From assembly GCF_000189635.1 (NCBI RefSeq), contig NW_002475927.1, forward strand, positions 1 through 64,000: 64,000 bases of DNA, given 5' to 3'. How positions within the stretch are numbered: the stretch's first letter is position 1; each line of letters begins with the position of its first letter. The position numbers and the translations under genes are program-made. Source of the stretch: Tetrahymena thermophila SB210. Lineage: Eukaryota > Ciliophora > Oligohymenophorea > Hymenostomatida > Tetrahymenidae. The notes under the pieces were generated by a model. That model saw nothing but the letters and a program-made list of their open reading frames with translations. It did no database searches and had not been told where the DNA came from. This document shows, one piece after another, positions 35,901 through 49,992 of the stretch.

Positions 35901-38900
35901 AAAGAGTTAGCACATTAGGATATACATATAGTATTGAATAATTTACAAAATTGTAACAAGTTTATCGTATGAATGTTATTTCTTTGATGAAAAATATATG
36001 GCATAGAGGTGCAATCACTATTATAAAAAAATTTAAATATCTAAGAAGAGTTGATACATCCTATGGAAAATGGACATTAGGAGGTAATTAATAGTATTTA
36101 TCTTTTTTAAATTTACATTTTATTTGTTAAAAATTAGGGTTTAAGAAGCATATTAAAGAAACCAAATTTGCCCTCAAAAATGATAGAATTTAGTAAAGAT
36201 TAATGAATACTGGCAATATTGAAGAAATAGCAGAAGAAGAGCAATACGAAGAAGATAGTAGATAAAGTCATAATAGAAGGTCAATAAGAAATCCTTTAGG
36301 TGAGAGCAATAGAATACCTGAAGCTAGTGAAGGTTCTCCTTCAAACTAATATTATGGCTAATTTGATGATAACCATCATATGTATGATTATGGTGAAGAA
36401 TATGACGAATTTGACTACCTAAATGAAAGTTTGGCATACTTAATTGATATAGATAATGAAATTAACACTCCTGAAAATGTTTACTTTTAAATGCTTAAGT
36501 ATAAAATTGAAAGAGAAGTATAAATATTAGATTAAAAAGGAGGTTATACTAATAGGCTAGATTACTAAGCTGAAATGAATCAATAAATGCAAGGAAGCTA
36601 AAATGAATTTGATTTCTATGATGACATTGAGTTTGAAGATTTAAAAGATATAAGAGACAATAGCGCTTATCGTAAAATAGCATAAAAAACAATGGAGGAT
36701 GAATAGGTATGGAGAGAAGAAAATGGATGGTCTCTTTACACAAAAGAATATAAATCTAGAATTTTAGATAATGTTGGTATTCTGATGGGCTTATAACTGC
36801 GTAAAATTATAGAAGAATCCTTTGCTTATTTAGAGAAAAAAATTATCAGTTACCCAACCTACCGCCGCTGGAAAGCCATATAAGCAAAAAAGAAGGAAGT
36901 AGGGTCTTTAGATTTTATAGAAGATAATATCTAATCTAATTGCGAGATTGACGAAGATGATGAAGAATAAGAGGCTTCAAAAAGCGGGCTTGGTTTGGGA
37001 AGCAATGCTCCTTCAAATGACAAAAGCCCTTATGATCTAAACGGGCTTCTTCCTAATTAAAATTTAAAATCCAAATCTAGACTATTTATTTTGAATTAAA
37101 GCATAAATAATGTTAGTGCAAGTGCAGCTTAAAATTCTAAATTAGATACCAGCAAGCGTACATCATAAATGAGACTACCTTCTAATAATTAATTAGGAAG
37201 TAACTAAACAGCTAGGCCTCTCAGCTCAAATAGATCAAGGGCTGGATTAAATGCTGATAAAAGCAGCTTAGCTTACATACCATAAGATGGGATTAATACA
37301 GAGTCTAATATTAAGACTCTGATATAACTTTACCCTAAAGATAGCTAAATCTTTTATAAAAAGGCAGATTTTATGAAAGATCAAGATGACTTATCACCAA
37401 TATTATCTTTATCTTTGTATGTTGAAGAAGAGTAAATTAAATTTAGAGAAAATTCTGATTTAATCAAAAACGAATTCCGTAAATTATTTAATGATATGGT
37501 AACTTCATTTGACTAGTTTTTGCATCCTCGTTATTGTAAAGTCAAATTAGAAAAAAATTAGCAAACTCTATAGCGCGATACTTCATATATTTCAGAAGGC
37601 GCTTAAGGTAAAGACGAAAGGTCAAAATCTAATTAAAAGGGAGTAACTCGTAAATAATTTATGTCTAATGCACCTAAAAGCTTAAAGACTGCTTTTGATA
37701 ATGTTACTCCTGAAGATTTTGAGGCTAATTGCTAAGATAGATTTGATGAGTTCTATAAAAAGTTCTGCAGCTTTGTACAAGTTTAAGAAAAATAAGCTAA
37801 AGTGGGTGGTTAATAAGCAAATACATAAACAGAAGGTGATGAAAAAGATGCTCATGCCAGTAAAATTTATTTCTAAAATATAAAAACTTAATATTTTAAT
37901 TATAGCTAACAATAATTAAAACGATGAATTTGCCAACAGAATCTTAAATAGTTTGGTAGCACCAGGACAGAAGAAGAAGAAATTCTTGCAAATGGCAAAT
38001 TTCAACGAAGCCTACTTTGCAGGAGTTGTAAACAGAACTATTACACATATCCTAAAGCATTTAGAAGAGAGTACAATAGTTTTGACTGTTTTTGATTAAT
38101 TCAAGCCATTTATTGAGAAGTAAGCAGAAAGAGAAATAAGAAATGTTATTAACAAAAAATAAAATATGACAAATGAAGAATTTAAAAATTACTATGAAAT
38201 CTTAGAAAAGTTCGACAATCTCTCTGATTAAATTCCTGACAAAGTCAAATTAACATTATTTGATGTAAGATGTACAGATGTTAAATAATACATCAAAAAG
38301 TAGATCAAGGATTTACAATAGCGCTTAATTTTTGCCTTTGAAGATATCATTTTAACAACCCTAAGATCGGTAACTGAAAAATATTCAAGAATAGCAAGTT
38401 TTATTAGAAAATCAACAACAACTGCTGATGAGGTAACCAATAATTTACATATTTTATTTATTTTTAAGTTAAATACTTTTAAAGGTAGAAGAAATGGAGA
38501 AATTTTTAGCAGAATTAACTGGCGATAGAATACAAATCAAATTAAGGACAAGTGCCTGCTTTTAAAAAATAGTTTTCCTTCAAAAGTTAAATGTAAAAGG
38601 TAACTAACAAATAGCAGATTTAGCTAAAGATGTTCATGAATGGCCTGAGAAACTAGATAAAGAGCTTATTGCATAAGAAGAAAAACACTAAATTGAACGC
38701 TCAAGAATTGAAGAAAAGCTAAGAGAGAAGAGAACAATATTTGAAAATAGAGTTAGTGTATATCTTGAAGATCTCAAAGATTTAGAAAAGTTTACAGAAT
38801 ATTATAAGCATAAGGATTATATAGTAGAAATTGATGAGTTTGAAAGACTCCTCAATGATGCTAAAGATCTGATGGAAGATATTAATGATCAAGAAAAGAA

Positions 38901-41900
38901 GCTCTTTGGTATCAGCTCTAATTTTGAAAAATTTTTCACTTTACAATAAGATTTTGAGCCCTATCAAAAGCTTTGGCGTGCTATTAGCGTATTCAGTGAG
39001 AATAAAAAAAAATGGATGGGTGACTCTGCAAGCACTCTCGATTCTTCAGATGCAGAATCTATTGTTAAAGAGCATAATAAAATTTCTAGTAAATTACTCT
39101 ATGCATTCAGATCTGATTCGATTGCATCAACAATTAGCTAAAAATTCAAAGAAGAAGTAACACAAATGAGTGTATATCTTCCTGTAATTGAAATAATATC
39201 AAGGCCAGGCATTTAAAAGAGACATTGGGATAAAATTTAAAAAGTAATTCTTAACAATATAATAAAATAGTTAAATTTTAATTTAAAAATAGGTTTTAAG
39301 AATTCCTGATGATGAGTTTAACTATGATAAAATTTCTCTCAAGTATCTTTTAGCTAAAGGAATTCAAGAAAAAATAACAGAAGTAGAAGAAATTTCAGAA
39401 AATGCATCAAAAGAATTTGGTCTTGAAACTGCTCTTGATAAAATGGAGAAGGAATGGGAAAATTTATCATTTTAAATAGTAAATTGGAAAAATAGAGGGG
39501 TATTTATTTTGCAAGGTTCTTCAGTAGAAGATATCCAAATTTTGTTGGATGACCACACATTAAAAGCTTAAACAATCAGAGCTAACCCCAATATTAAATT
39601 TGCAGAGTAAAGAGCTGTTAGATGGGAGAAATTAATGCTATTTATCTAGTCAGTTTTGGAAAACTGGATCAAAGTGTAAACTCTGTATCTATATCTTGAG
39701 CCTATATTTAGTTTTGAAGATATAAGCAAAACTTTAGTCACAGAGACTGATAAATTTAATATAGTCAATAAAACTTGGAAATAGATTATGGAATGTGTAT
39801 AAAATGATCCTAAAGTCTTGAGTGTAGAAAAGATCCCTAATGTAGAAGAAGAGTTAATTCATTGCCTAAAGCTTATTGAAGAAATCTAAAAAGGTTTAGA
39901 AGAACACCTTGAGTAAGTTTGATATATTTACAACACATTTTAAATTTCATTTAATGAATAAAAAAGATCCAAAAGATTAGAATTTCCTCGTTTCTTCTTT
40001 TTATCAAATGACGACTTACTTAATATTTTAGCTGAAACTAGAGATCCATTGCTAGTTTAGCCTCATATGAAGAAATGTTTTGAAGGTATCTCTGAGTTAC
40101 TCTTTAATTACAATGTTGACATTACAGGTATGCGTAGTAGTGAGAAAGAAGAAATTTAATTTTTAGAGAGAATTTCACCTCGTAATTTCAAGTCAAATGT
40201 AGAAAAATGGCTTTTAGAAGTTGAAAAATAAATGAGAACTTCATTGTCTAAAGTGATGGAAGAAGGATTATTAGATCTCTAGTCTGGCTAAGAAAAAAGA
40301 TCAGAGTGGGTAAGAAAGTGGCCAGGATAGGTAGTTATAGCAATTTCATAATTAATATGGACTGAAAGTTTAGAAGAAAGCTTAAACTAGTCAGGTCTAA
40401 ATGGATTAAAGCAATTCTATGAGATTTGCTAAGGCGGATTAGAAGAAATAGTTACACTTGTAAGATAAAATTTAACATATTTAGAAACAATTACTCTTGG
40501 TGCTTTAATCGTAATCGAAGTTCATAATAAAGATGTTGTCAAGAGGCTTATTGATGATGAAATAAGCAACACTTAATAATTCGAATGGCTTTCAGAAATG
40601 AGATATTATTGGGATGCTTCAGTTAATAAATTGAATGTAAAGATGATGTCTACTTCTATGAGATATGGATACGAATATTTAGGAAACACTGGTACAATTT
40701 AAATTTAATTAAATAAACATATTTTAATATAATTATTTTACAGGAAGACTAGTTATCACTCCTCTTACAGATAGATGCTATCGAACTCTCATGAATGCTC
40801 TTTAACTTAATTTAGGAGGTGCTCCTGAAGGACCTGCAGGAACAGGTAAAACAGAAAGTACCAAGGATTTAGCCAAAGCTATTGCTATGCAGTGCATTGT
40901 TTTTAACTGTTCAGATGGTCTTAATATACATGCTATGGCCAAATTCTTTAAAGGGTTAATAGCAACTGGAGCTTGGAGTTGTTTTGATGAGTTCAATCGT
41001 ATTGATTTAGAAGTTCTTTCTGTCATAGCTCAATAAATACTTTAAATACAATAATGCAAAGCTGCTATGAAAACAAACATATTATTTGAAGGAACTGAGC
41101 TTGTCCTTAAGCACAGCTGTAATGTTTTTATTACTATGAATCCTGGTTATGCAGGTCGTTCTGAATTACCAGATAACTTAAAGGCACTCTTTAGACCAGT
41201 AGCTATGATGGTTCCAGATTATTCGTAAATTAAAATATTAAAAATTTTATTAAAAATAAGAAATTTTACTTAAAAAAAAGATTAATTGCTGAAATTTCGT
41301 TATATTCTTTTGGTTTCGTAGATGCAAGAAGCTAAGCTAGAAAGATAGTAGCTGTATATAAACTTTGTAGTGAATAGTTAAGTAGCTAAGATCACTATGA
41401 TTATGGTATGAGAGCAGTTAAAGCTGTTTTAACTGCTGCTTCTTAGCTAAAGAGAAAATATCCAAATGAAAGGGAAGATGTTCTTATTTTGCGTTCTATT
41501 ACAGATGTTAATCTTCCTAAATTCTTATAGTAGGATGTAGATCTTTTTAAGAATATAACAAGTGACTTATTCCCTGGAGTTAAACTACCTAATCCAGATT
41601 ATAACACTTTAAACACAGCTATGACTTCTGTCTTGGCTACTATGAATCTGTAAAGTGTCTAAAATTTCCGTAAAAAAGTTCTCTAACTTTATGAAGTAGT
41701 TAACACTCGTCATGGATTAATGCTTGTCGGATAGCCATTTTCTGGAAAATCTAGCTGCTATAAAGTTTTGGCAGCAACCTTAACATATGCCTGTAAGAAA
41801 TTAGGGTCTTTAGATGAGTTACCTACAAATTATTACATTATAAATCCTAAATCAATATCATTAAACTTTTTATATGGGTAAAATAATTAATTAAATTTAT

Positions 41901-44900
41901 TAATTTTTTAAACAAATTTAAATTTTATTAATTTTTAGTTACTCTGATCCTGTTTCTAAAGAATGGACTGAGGGAGTCTTAGCTGAAGTATATAGAAAGT
42001 GTGCCACTGCTACTGTTCCTGATAGATAGTTTATAGTCTTTGATGGACCTGTAGATGCTGATTGGATTGAAAACATGAATACAGTCTTGGATGATAATAA
42101 AAAATTGTGTTTAATGAGTGGTGAAACGATTCCCATGTCAAATTCTATGACTATGATGTTCGAAGTTGCAGATTTGAGATAAGCTTCTCCTGCTACAGTT
42201 TCTCGTTGCGGTATGGTCTATATGCAACCAGAATAATTAGGATGGTGGCCTTTGGTACTTTCATGGCTATCACAGGTACTTATTTAGTTTATCAAATAAT
42301 TAAAATATTTATTAATTTGAAAATAAAGATTTCAGAATTTTTAGATGAATCTCTAATTGAACACTTAAATGAGTTATTTGATGCCACTACTGGATAATGT
42401 GTTCATTATATCAAAACGAGATGCAAAGAGTATCAGAACGTACCAGAAGGAACTCTAGTTGTGCAGCTTATGAGACTTCTTAGAGCCTTTTTGCACAAAT
42501 ATAGATTTTTTGAAAAAGAATATATTTCTAAAATAAAGCTAGAAGTTGTTTAAAACTCTTTAGATATGATTTTTATTTATTGTACTATATGGAGTATTGG
42601 TGCTACTATAGATGAAAAAGGAAGATAAGATTTTGATCGCTATTTAAAGTAGCTAATAAAAAATCCTTAAAAATGCGAAACTAAAAAAGACAAACTTATT
42701 AAATTTGAGAAGTAAGCAATGCTACCTGAAGCAGGTCCTCATGTTTTAGTGTACGATTATTATTTGGAATAAGAAGAAAGTGGATCATGCAAATGGAAAA
42801 ATTATCAATAAATTATAGATTCTGTTTCTGCAACAGACTCTATCCCTGCAGATGAATCTTATCATAATATTGTGATAAAAACAGCAGAATAGTTGAGATT
42901 AACGGAACTTCTTTAAGTTGCCATTTAATATCATTATCCTTTCTTGGTGATAGGGTAAACTGGTACAGGAAAGTCTACTTACATAAATACATATTTGAAG
43001 TCGCTCTCACACGAAAAATATTTACTTGTTGGTATCAACTTCAGTGCTTAGACATCATCAGAAGAAACTCAACTGATTGTAGATTCAAAATTAGACAGAA
43101 GAAGAAAAGGTATTTTTGGTCCTCCTATAGGAGTTAGTTGTCTTGTCTTTGTGGATGATCTAAATATGCCTTAACTAGATAAATATGGTGCTCAACCTCC
43201 TATAGAACTACTCAGATAATTTTTAGATTAGAAGGGTTGGTATGGAAAAGATAGAAAGTTTATGGAAATAATTGAAACTTCTTTGATTGGTGCTATGGGT
43301 CCTCCTGGAGGTGGTCGTAACTAAATAACATCAAGGTAACTAACTACATAATTTTTTAATTAATTTAAAAATAATAAATTATTGTTAATTAAAGATTATT
43401 AAGACATTTTAATGTCCTATGCAGCAGTGAGCCTAATTAATTATAAATGGAAAGAATTTTTACAGAGCTTATGAGCTGGTATATGAACAAAATATAACTT
43501 AATGATGAAAATCTAAGAAGAACTTTTAAGCTATGCATTGAAGCTACAGTAGAAATGTATATGAACATTGTTTAAAACTTAAAACCCACTCCTGCTAAAT
43601 GCCATTATCTTTTCAATCTTCGTGATGTAAGTAGAGTTGTTTAAGGATTGCAACTAATATCTAAAAACTAAATTGAAAATGACAAAAAAGTAAATATTTT
43701 TAAAAAATAAAAATACTTTCTTTAAACAATTTTAATAAAATTTATTTAGATAATAAGACTATGGATAAATGAAGTTAGCAGAGTATTTTATGACAGATTA
43801 TCGTTTGAATAAGATTAAGTTTGGTTTTATAATGCATTATGCAGTTCAATTAGAAATAAAATAAAAGAAGACATCAAAATGGTAATGAAAGGTCCCTATG
43901 ACCATATAAAATATAATCTGCTTACTCCTGAACCTATAAAAGTCATTAGATTTGGTGAACTCTTAGGAAATGTAGATGGAGATAGATTCTATGATGAAAT
44001 GGTATTTATTTAGTTCAAAATGAACATTTATTAACTTAATAATTTCTATTTATAAAATAAATTAGATTGATATGGAAAAAATATTTGCAAAAGTTGAATA
44101 CTTTTTGGAAGATTACAACCAAAATAATAAAAGACCTATGACTTTAGTACTTTTTGAATTTGCAATCGGACATATTATAAATATATGTAGAATACTTAGA
44201 TTGCAAGGAGGACATGGACTTTTAATTGGTTTGGGTGGTTCTGGAAGATAGTCACTCACTTATCTATCAGCTCATATTAGAGACTTAAGATTGACTTAAA
44301 TTGAGATGAGTAAAAGCTACTAAAAGGAATAGTGGATTGAAGATATGAGAAAAGTAATGATTCAAGCAGGAGTTGATAGCAAAGAATCAGTTTTTATTAT
44401 AAATGATAGCCAAATGTCTAAATCTTTTATTTTAGAAGACCTAAATAATTTACTTAATTCTGGTGACATTCCAAATTTATTTTCTTAAGAAGATTTTATT
44501 CCAGTAATAGATAGATTAAGATAAAATGCTAAAAAAGAAGGAAAAGTTAAACTTCTTGAATAAGGCACTAATTAATAATTTTATGATTATTTTGTCTAGA
44601 CTGTTAAGAAGAAACTCCATATAATAGTAACACAAAGTCCTATTGGTGATACTCTAAGAAATAGAATCAGAAACTTCCCAAATATTGTAAATTGTACTAA
44701 TATTATTTGGTATAGATAGTGGCCAGAAGAGGCTTTGGATGCTGTCGGACATAAATTAATTTCTGAGCTGTATATATTTTTTCATTTTAATTAAATTTTA
44801 AATAAATTTTTAAAAATTAGATATTTAGATGGTTCTATTAGTAGAAAATTAGTTAACACTTGCAAACATTTACATTAGTCTTCTTTAGATCTTAGCTAAG

Positions 44901-47900
44901 AGTATTTAAGAAATGAGAAAAGAGTCAATTACATAACACCTTCTTCATATTTAGAATTACTTCATAACTTGAAAATATTGCTTTAGTAACAAAGGAAAAA
45001 ACTAGAAGAAAATCGCAACGTCTATTCAAATGGTGTTTAAAAATTAATTTCTACTGCTGAGTAAGTGAAGCGTATGGAAGAAGAATTGATTGAAAAGAAA
45101 CCTATCTTGATTTAGATGAATGAAGAAACACAAAAAATTGCATCTGAAATTAAAGCACAAGCTTTAGCTATGGAACCAAAGCGTATTCAAGCAGAAAAGT
45201 AAGAAGAAGAAGTTAACGTAAGAGTGTAGGAAGCAGAGCTAATTAAGCAAGATTGTGAAAGAGAATTGAGTGTTGCAAAGCCTCAGTTAAAAAAAGCAGA
45301 AGATGCTCTAAACACACTAGATTCTAATGATATAAATAAAATGAAGGCAATGCTTAAGCCCCCAGAGACCGTATAGCTTGTTATGGAAGCAGTTTGTGTG
45401 CTTTGCAAAGTAATTTTTTATAGTTAATTAAAAAGTATCATTATGAAATAACAATAATTTACAAAAATAGGTACCTCCACTTCCTGTTCCTAATCCTAAA
45501 TATCCTAAAGAAAGAATTATGAGTTATTGGGAAGCTTCTAAGAAATTTTTATCAGATAAATATTTCTTAAACACACTTATTCAATATGATAAGGAAAATA
45601 TTGATGAATAAGTTATGAAGAAAGTGAGAGACAAATATATTTCTTAAACAAAATTATTTAATCCCAAGAGAGTAGAATAGGCAAGTTCAGCCGCTAAAGG
45701 TCTTTGTGAGTGGATTTTAGCCTTGAGTGAATTTGAGAAAGTTTTGTAAATAGTGCGCCCTAAACAATAAAGATATAATTAATCCAAGCAAGAAGTTGCT
45801 ATTTTATAAAATGATTTAAAATAGACTCGTGATGAGCTTGCGTAACTCAATAAAGAAATAGCTAATTTACAAGATAGCTATGATTAAATTCGTAAAAAAT
45901 AACAATAGCTTGAAGATGATATCTTGGACTGTGAAAAGAAACTGCTTCGTGCAAGTTCCCTAATTGGAGGATTAGGTGGTGAACAAGAAAGATGGTTAAA
46001 AGTATCAGAAAAATTAGAAAACTAATTATAGTTTGTTGTTGGAGATATAACAATATCAACTGGTATTATTTCTTATTTGGGACCATTTAGTTAGACTTAT
46101 AGAAACAAGTAAGTGAAAGCTTGGATAGATTACTGCAAGGGACTTTCTATCTAGATAAGTGAAGGATATTCCTTAGAAAGTACGTTAGGAGAACCTATCA
46201 TAATTAGAAAGTGGAATATGAATGGTTTGCCTTCAGATGCTTTTTCAAGAGAAAATGGTATTATTACTTATAATACTAGAAGATGGCCTCTGATGATTGA
46301 TCCTTAACAACAAGCTAACAGATGGATTAGAAAAAATGAATTCGATAATAAAGTAACTGTTGTTAAATAATCCGATTCTAACTTTATTCGCTCGCTTGAA
46401 ACATGTATTTAGTTTGGCTAATGTTTGATTATAGAAAATGTTAAAGAAGAAATCGATTCAATACTTGATCCAATTTTATCCAAACAAACATTCAAAAACG
46501 CAGGTGTCCTAAGCATTAAAGTTGGCGATAATATAATTGATTATTCAAAATAATTCAAGCTATTTTTAACATCAAAACTTAGAAGTCCTCACTTTACTCC
46601 TGAAATATCAACTAAACTAACTCTAATTAACTTCACTATAACTAAAGAAGGTCTTGAAGATCAACTTCTTGAAATTTGTGTTCAAAAGGAAAATCCTAAT
46701 GATGAAAACTAGAGAGTTCAACTTATCATTTAAGTATCTTTATCTTTTTTTATTTTATATTGAACTAAAATATTTAATTTTTATAAAATAGAATCACAAA
46801 TATTAATAACAATTGGAAGACATTGAAAAGTAAATCTTGGAAGTTTTAAATAAAGCAGATAACATTTTAGATGACGAATAAGGTGTTTAGGTCTTATAGC
46901 AATCTAAATAAGTTTCTAATGATATTATGGAAAGATAAGAAGATGCTAAAGTAACTGAATAAAGACTTGAGTAGTCAAGACAAGAATATAAGCCTATAGC
47001 AAATCACAGTGCAGTTCTCTTCTTTGCTATTATGGATATGGCTTCATAAGATTTTATGTATTAATACTCACTCAATTGGTTCATAAACTTGTATATTGAC
47101 TCATTTGATAAAGCAGAAAAGAGTAAATCAGCTAAAGCTTAAGATAGAGTAATTGCTGTTAGCTAGTACTTAACATATTCTATATACTCTAATGTTTGCC
47201 GTTCATTATTCGAAAAAGATAAATTATTATTTAGCTTCTTACTATTATTAAGAATTTAAGAAAATAAAAAACATATAGACAATAATGAATTAAATTTCTT
47301 GATTTCTCCTATTGATATTTCTTCTGAAGATGTGATTAATTCTGCTCATGATTTATAAGAAAATCCAGCAAAATCATTTTTACCTTAGACAACATGGTTG
47401 AGAATTGTAGCTTTATCTAGAATTTCTCCAAAATTCAAACCCTTACCACAATCTATTAGCGATGATTTATAATTCTGGCATAGCTTTTATTTCGATAGTT
47501 AAGCTCATACTTTAAAATTACCCGTTCCATTTAATGGTTGTACATAAATGTAAAAAATATGTATTATCAAAGCCATCAGACCAGATAGAGTTAATTTAGC
47601 AGTGCAAGACTTCATCAGAGCAGGTAATTAGAAATAAATGATAAAAAAGTTAACATATGATTAAATTTTTTTTATTTATAATCAAATATAGATTTAGGTG
47701 AAAAGTTCACATCACCTCCTCCTTTTAATTTATAACTTAGTTTTAATGATTCTAATTGCTACTAGCCTTTAATCTTCATCCTTCCAGGTACTGATCCAAT
47801 GAATAATTTAATTAATTTTGCTGATTAAAAGTAGAAATATTTGAAAGCTATATCACTTGGTCAAGGATAAGGCGTTCATGCAGAAAAAGCTATTGATGAA

Positions 47901-49757
47901 GCTCAAAAGTAAGGAACTTGGGTAATTCTTTAAAATTGTCATTTAGCTCCTAGTTGGATGCCAAAATTAGAAAAAATTTGTGAAGAAATGCAAAATAATT
48001 CACAAAATAAAGAAAAAATTAATGTAAACTTTAGGTAAATTTTAATGAAAATTAAGTTTTAATTAGAATTCAAATTACCATTTTTATTTTTAGATTATGG
48101 TTGACAAGTTATCCCAGCTCTGATTTCCCTATTTCAATCTTGTAGAATAGTGTTAAAATGACTAACGAACCTCCTAAAGGTGTTAAATCTAATATGTTAG
48201 TTTCCTTTATGAGTGACTAGATTTAAGATTAAACATTCTTCGAAACCCACAGTAAGCCTAAGCAATTTAAAACTCTTCTTTATGGACTTTGCTTTTTCCA
48301 TGCAGTGCTTTAAGAAAGAAGAACTTATGGACCTCTTGGTTGGAATATCTTATATGACTTTAATTAATCTGATTTGCGTATAAGTGTGAGATAATTGTAT
48401 ATCTTATTGTAGGAGTATTAAGACATACCTTACAAAGCTCTTCATTACATGGTTGGTGAGTGTAATTATGGTGGAAGAGTAACAGATGATAGAGATAGAA
48501 GAATTCTTCATGCTTTGATGCAAGATTTCTTTTCAGATTAAATTTTCCAATAAAACTTTTGCTTCGCAAACGATTCAAATTATATTGTAAAATTATGATT
48601 TAGTTGTAAGTTAATTATTTATAATTATTTATTTTCTCAATAGGTTCCTCCTATCGGTAATCATGCTGAATATATAAAATTCATTGAAGAAAAAATTCCT
48701 CTTAACTAAAGCCCAAGTATATTCGGTTTCCATGACAATGGTGTAATAGTTAAAGATCTTAAAGAAACAGACGATTTATGTGGAGCTCTTTTAATGATGA
48801 TGGGTGGAAATTCTATGAATAATACTGAAGGAGATACAGAAACATAACTAAGAGCTATTTCATAAGATATATTAACAAAAATACCAAAGAAATTTGATCC
48901 TGAGTTAGTTTCAGCTAAATATCCTATATCCTATGAGAATTCTTTAAATACTGTTCTACAATAAGAAATTATAAGGTATAATAATTTAACGAATGTGATA
49001 GTGTCTTCTCTTAAAGAAATAGAAAATGCTCTTTAAGGTATAGTTGTGATGTCTTCTAATCTTGAAAAAGTAAATTTTTCACATTTAAAAAAATAATAAT
49101 AAAATAATTAATCTATTTATATAGGTATGCAATAGTTTGCTTAAAGGTCTTGTTCCTGATTTATGGAAGAAATCTTCATATCCTTCATTAAAACCATTAG
49201 GATCTTACATTACAGATTTAGTGAAGAGATTAAAATACTACTAGAATTGGATTGATCACGATGTACCTAAGTGTCACTGGATAAGCGGCTTCTACTTTAC
49301 ACAAACATTTTTAACAGCAACTTTACAAAACTTTGCTCGTAAATATACAATCCCAATTGATAATCTAGTTTTTGAATTTAATTTTTATGGTGAACCTCCT
49401 GAGAATGTGAACGATGCAGCTCAATATATAGACATCACAGATGGTTAGTTAATGTATGGACTCTATATAGAGGGATGTAAATGGGATTACGATGAAAGAT
49501 GTCTCGCTGAAAGTGACCTTAAAGTTTTATCAGTATAAGCTCCTATTATATGGTTGAAACCAACTGAAATATCTCAAGTAAACAGTTAATAGTAAATATA
49601 TAAGTGCCCAGTTTATAAAACATCAGAAAGAAAAGGTACTCTTTCAACAACAGGTCACTCTACTAATTTTATAATGAGCATAGATATGCCCACGACTATT
49701 AGTTCTTCACACTGGGTAAAGCGCGGTGTAGCTATGCTTTGCTAATTAAGCGATTGA
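32952..49757 (+). CDS. Axonemal dynein heavy chain, inner-arm single-headed type
   Basis: Twenty-four exons give 5,090 residues, TGA at 49755-49757. Introns 1 and 2 (33454-33652, 33798-33952) are 199 and 155 nt; the other 21 are 46-68 nt, beginning 34517, 35530, 36084, 37860, 38433, 39244, 39913, 40692, 41225, 41878, 42276, 43336, 43690, 44002, 44770, 45410, 46734, 47624, 48035, 48587 and 49070. This is the microtubule motor of ciliary inner arms. AAA1 P-loop [10 protein letters not shown] near residue 2370 with Walker [12 protein letters not shown]2 GQPFSGKSS ~2650; AAA3 GQTGTGKST ~3020; AAA4 GLGGSGRQS ~3385. Stalk coiled coil and microtubule-binding domain lie at ~3640-3950, and the C-terminus is [15 protein letters not shown]. 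Linker ([11 protein letters not shown]) and pre-AAA1 ([20 protein letters not shown]) blocks resemble the DNAH3/7/12 subgroup. The tail is very long, with Q/S-rich residues 1-450 and an acidic low-complexity insert within residues 900-1400. Confidence 0.96.
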
Positions 49758-49992
49758 TGAATTTAAATACAATAAATAAATTTTAAATATTTTAAATTTA
49801 AGCAGAGCTAATTTTGAAAATTAATTATTTTAAATTAAAAATAAAAATTATATAAAAATAAATATCTTTATCTATCTCTAATTTATAAATGTAGAAAACA
49901 TTGCATTAATAATAAATTATATTTCAAATTTTACAACACCTTAATTATAACATAAAAATTAAGTACAATCAAATTTCATTTATTTATTTATC
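49758..49992. other. Short convergent 3' interval
   Basis: A 235-bp AT-rich gap lies between the convergent dynein and ABCA stop codons. It must hold both 3' UTRs and polyadenylation signals. No individual signal can be assigned with confidence. Confidence 0.6.
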
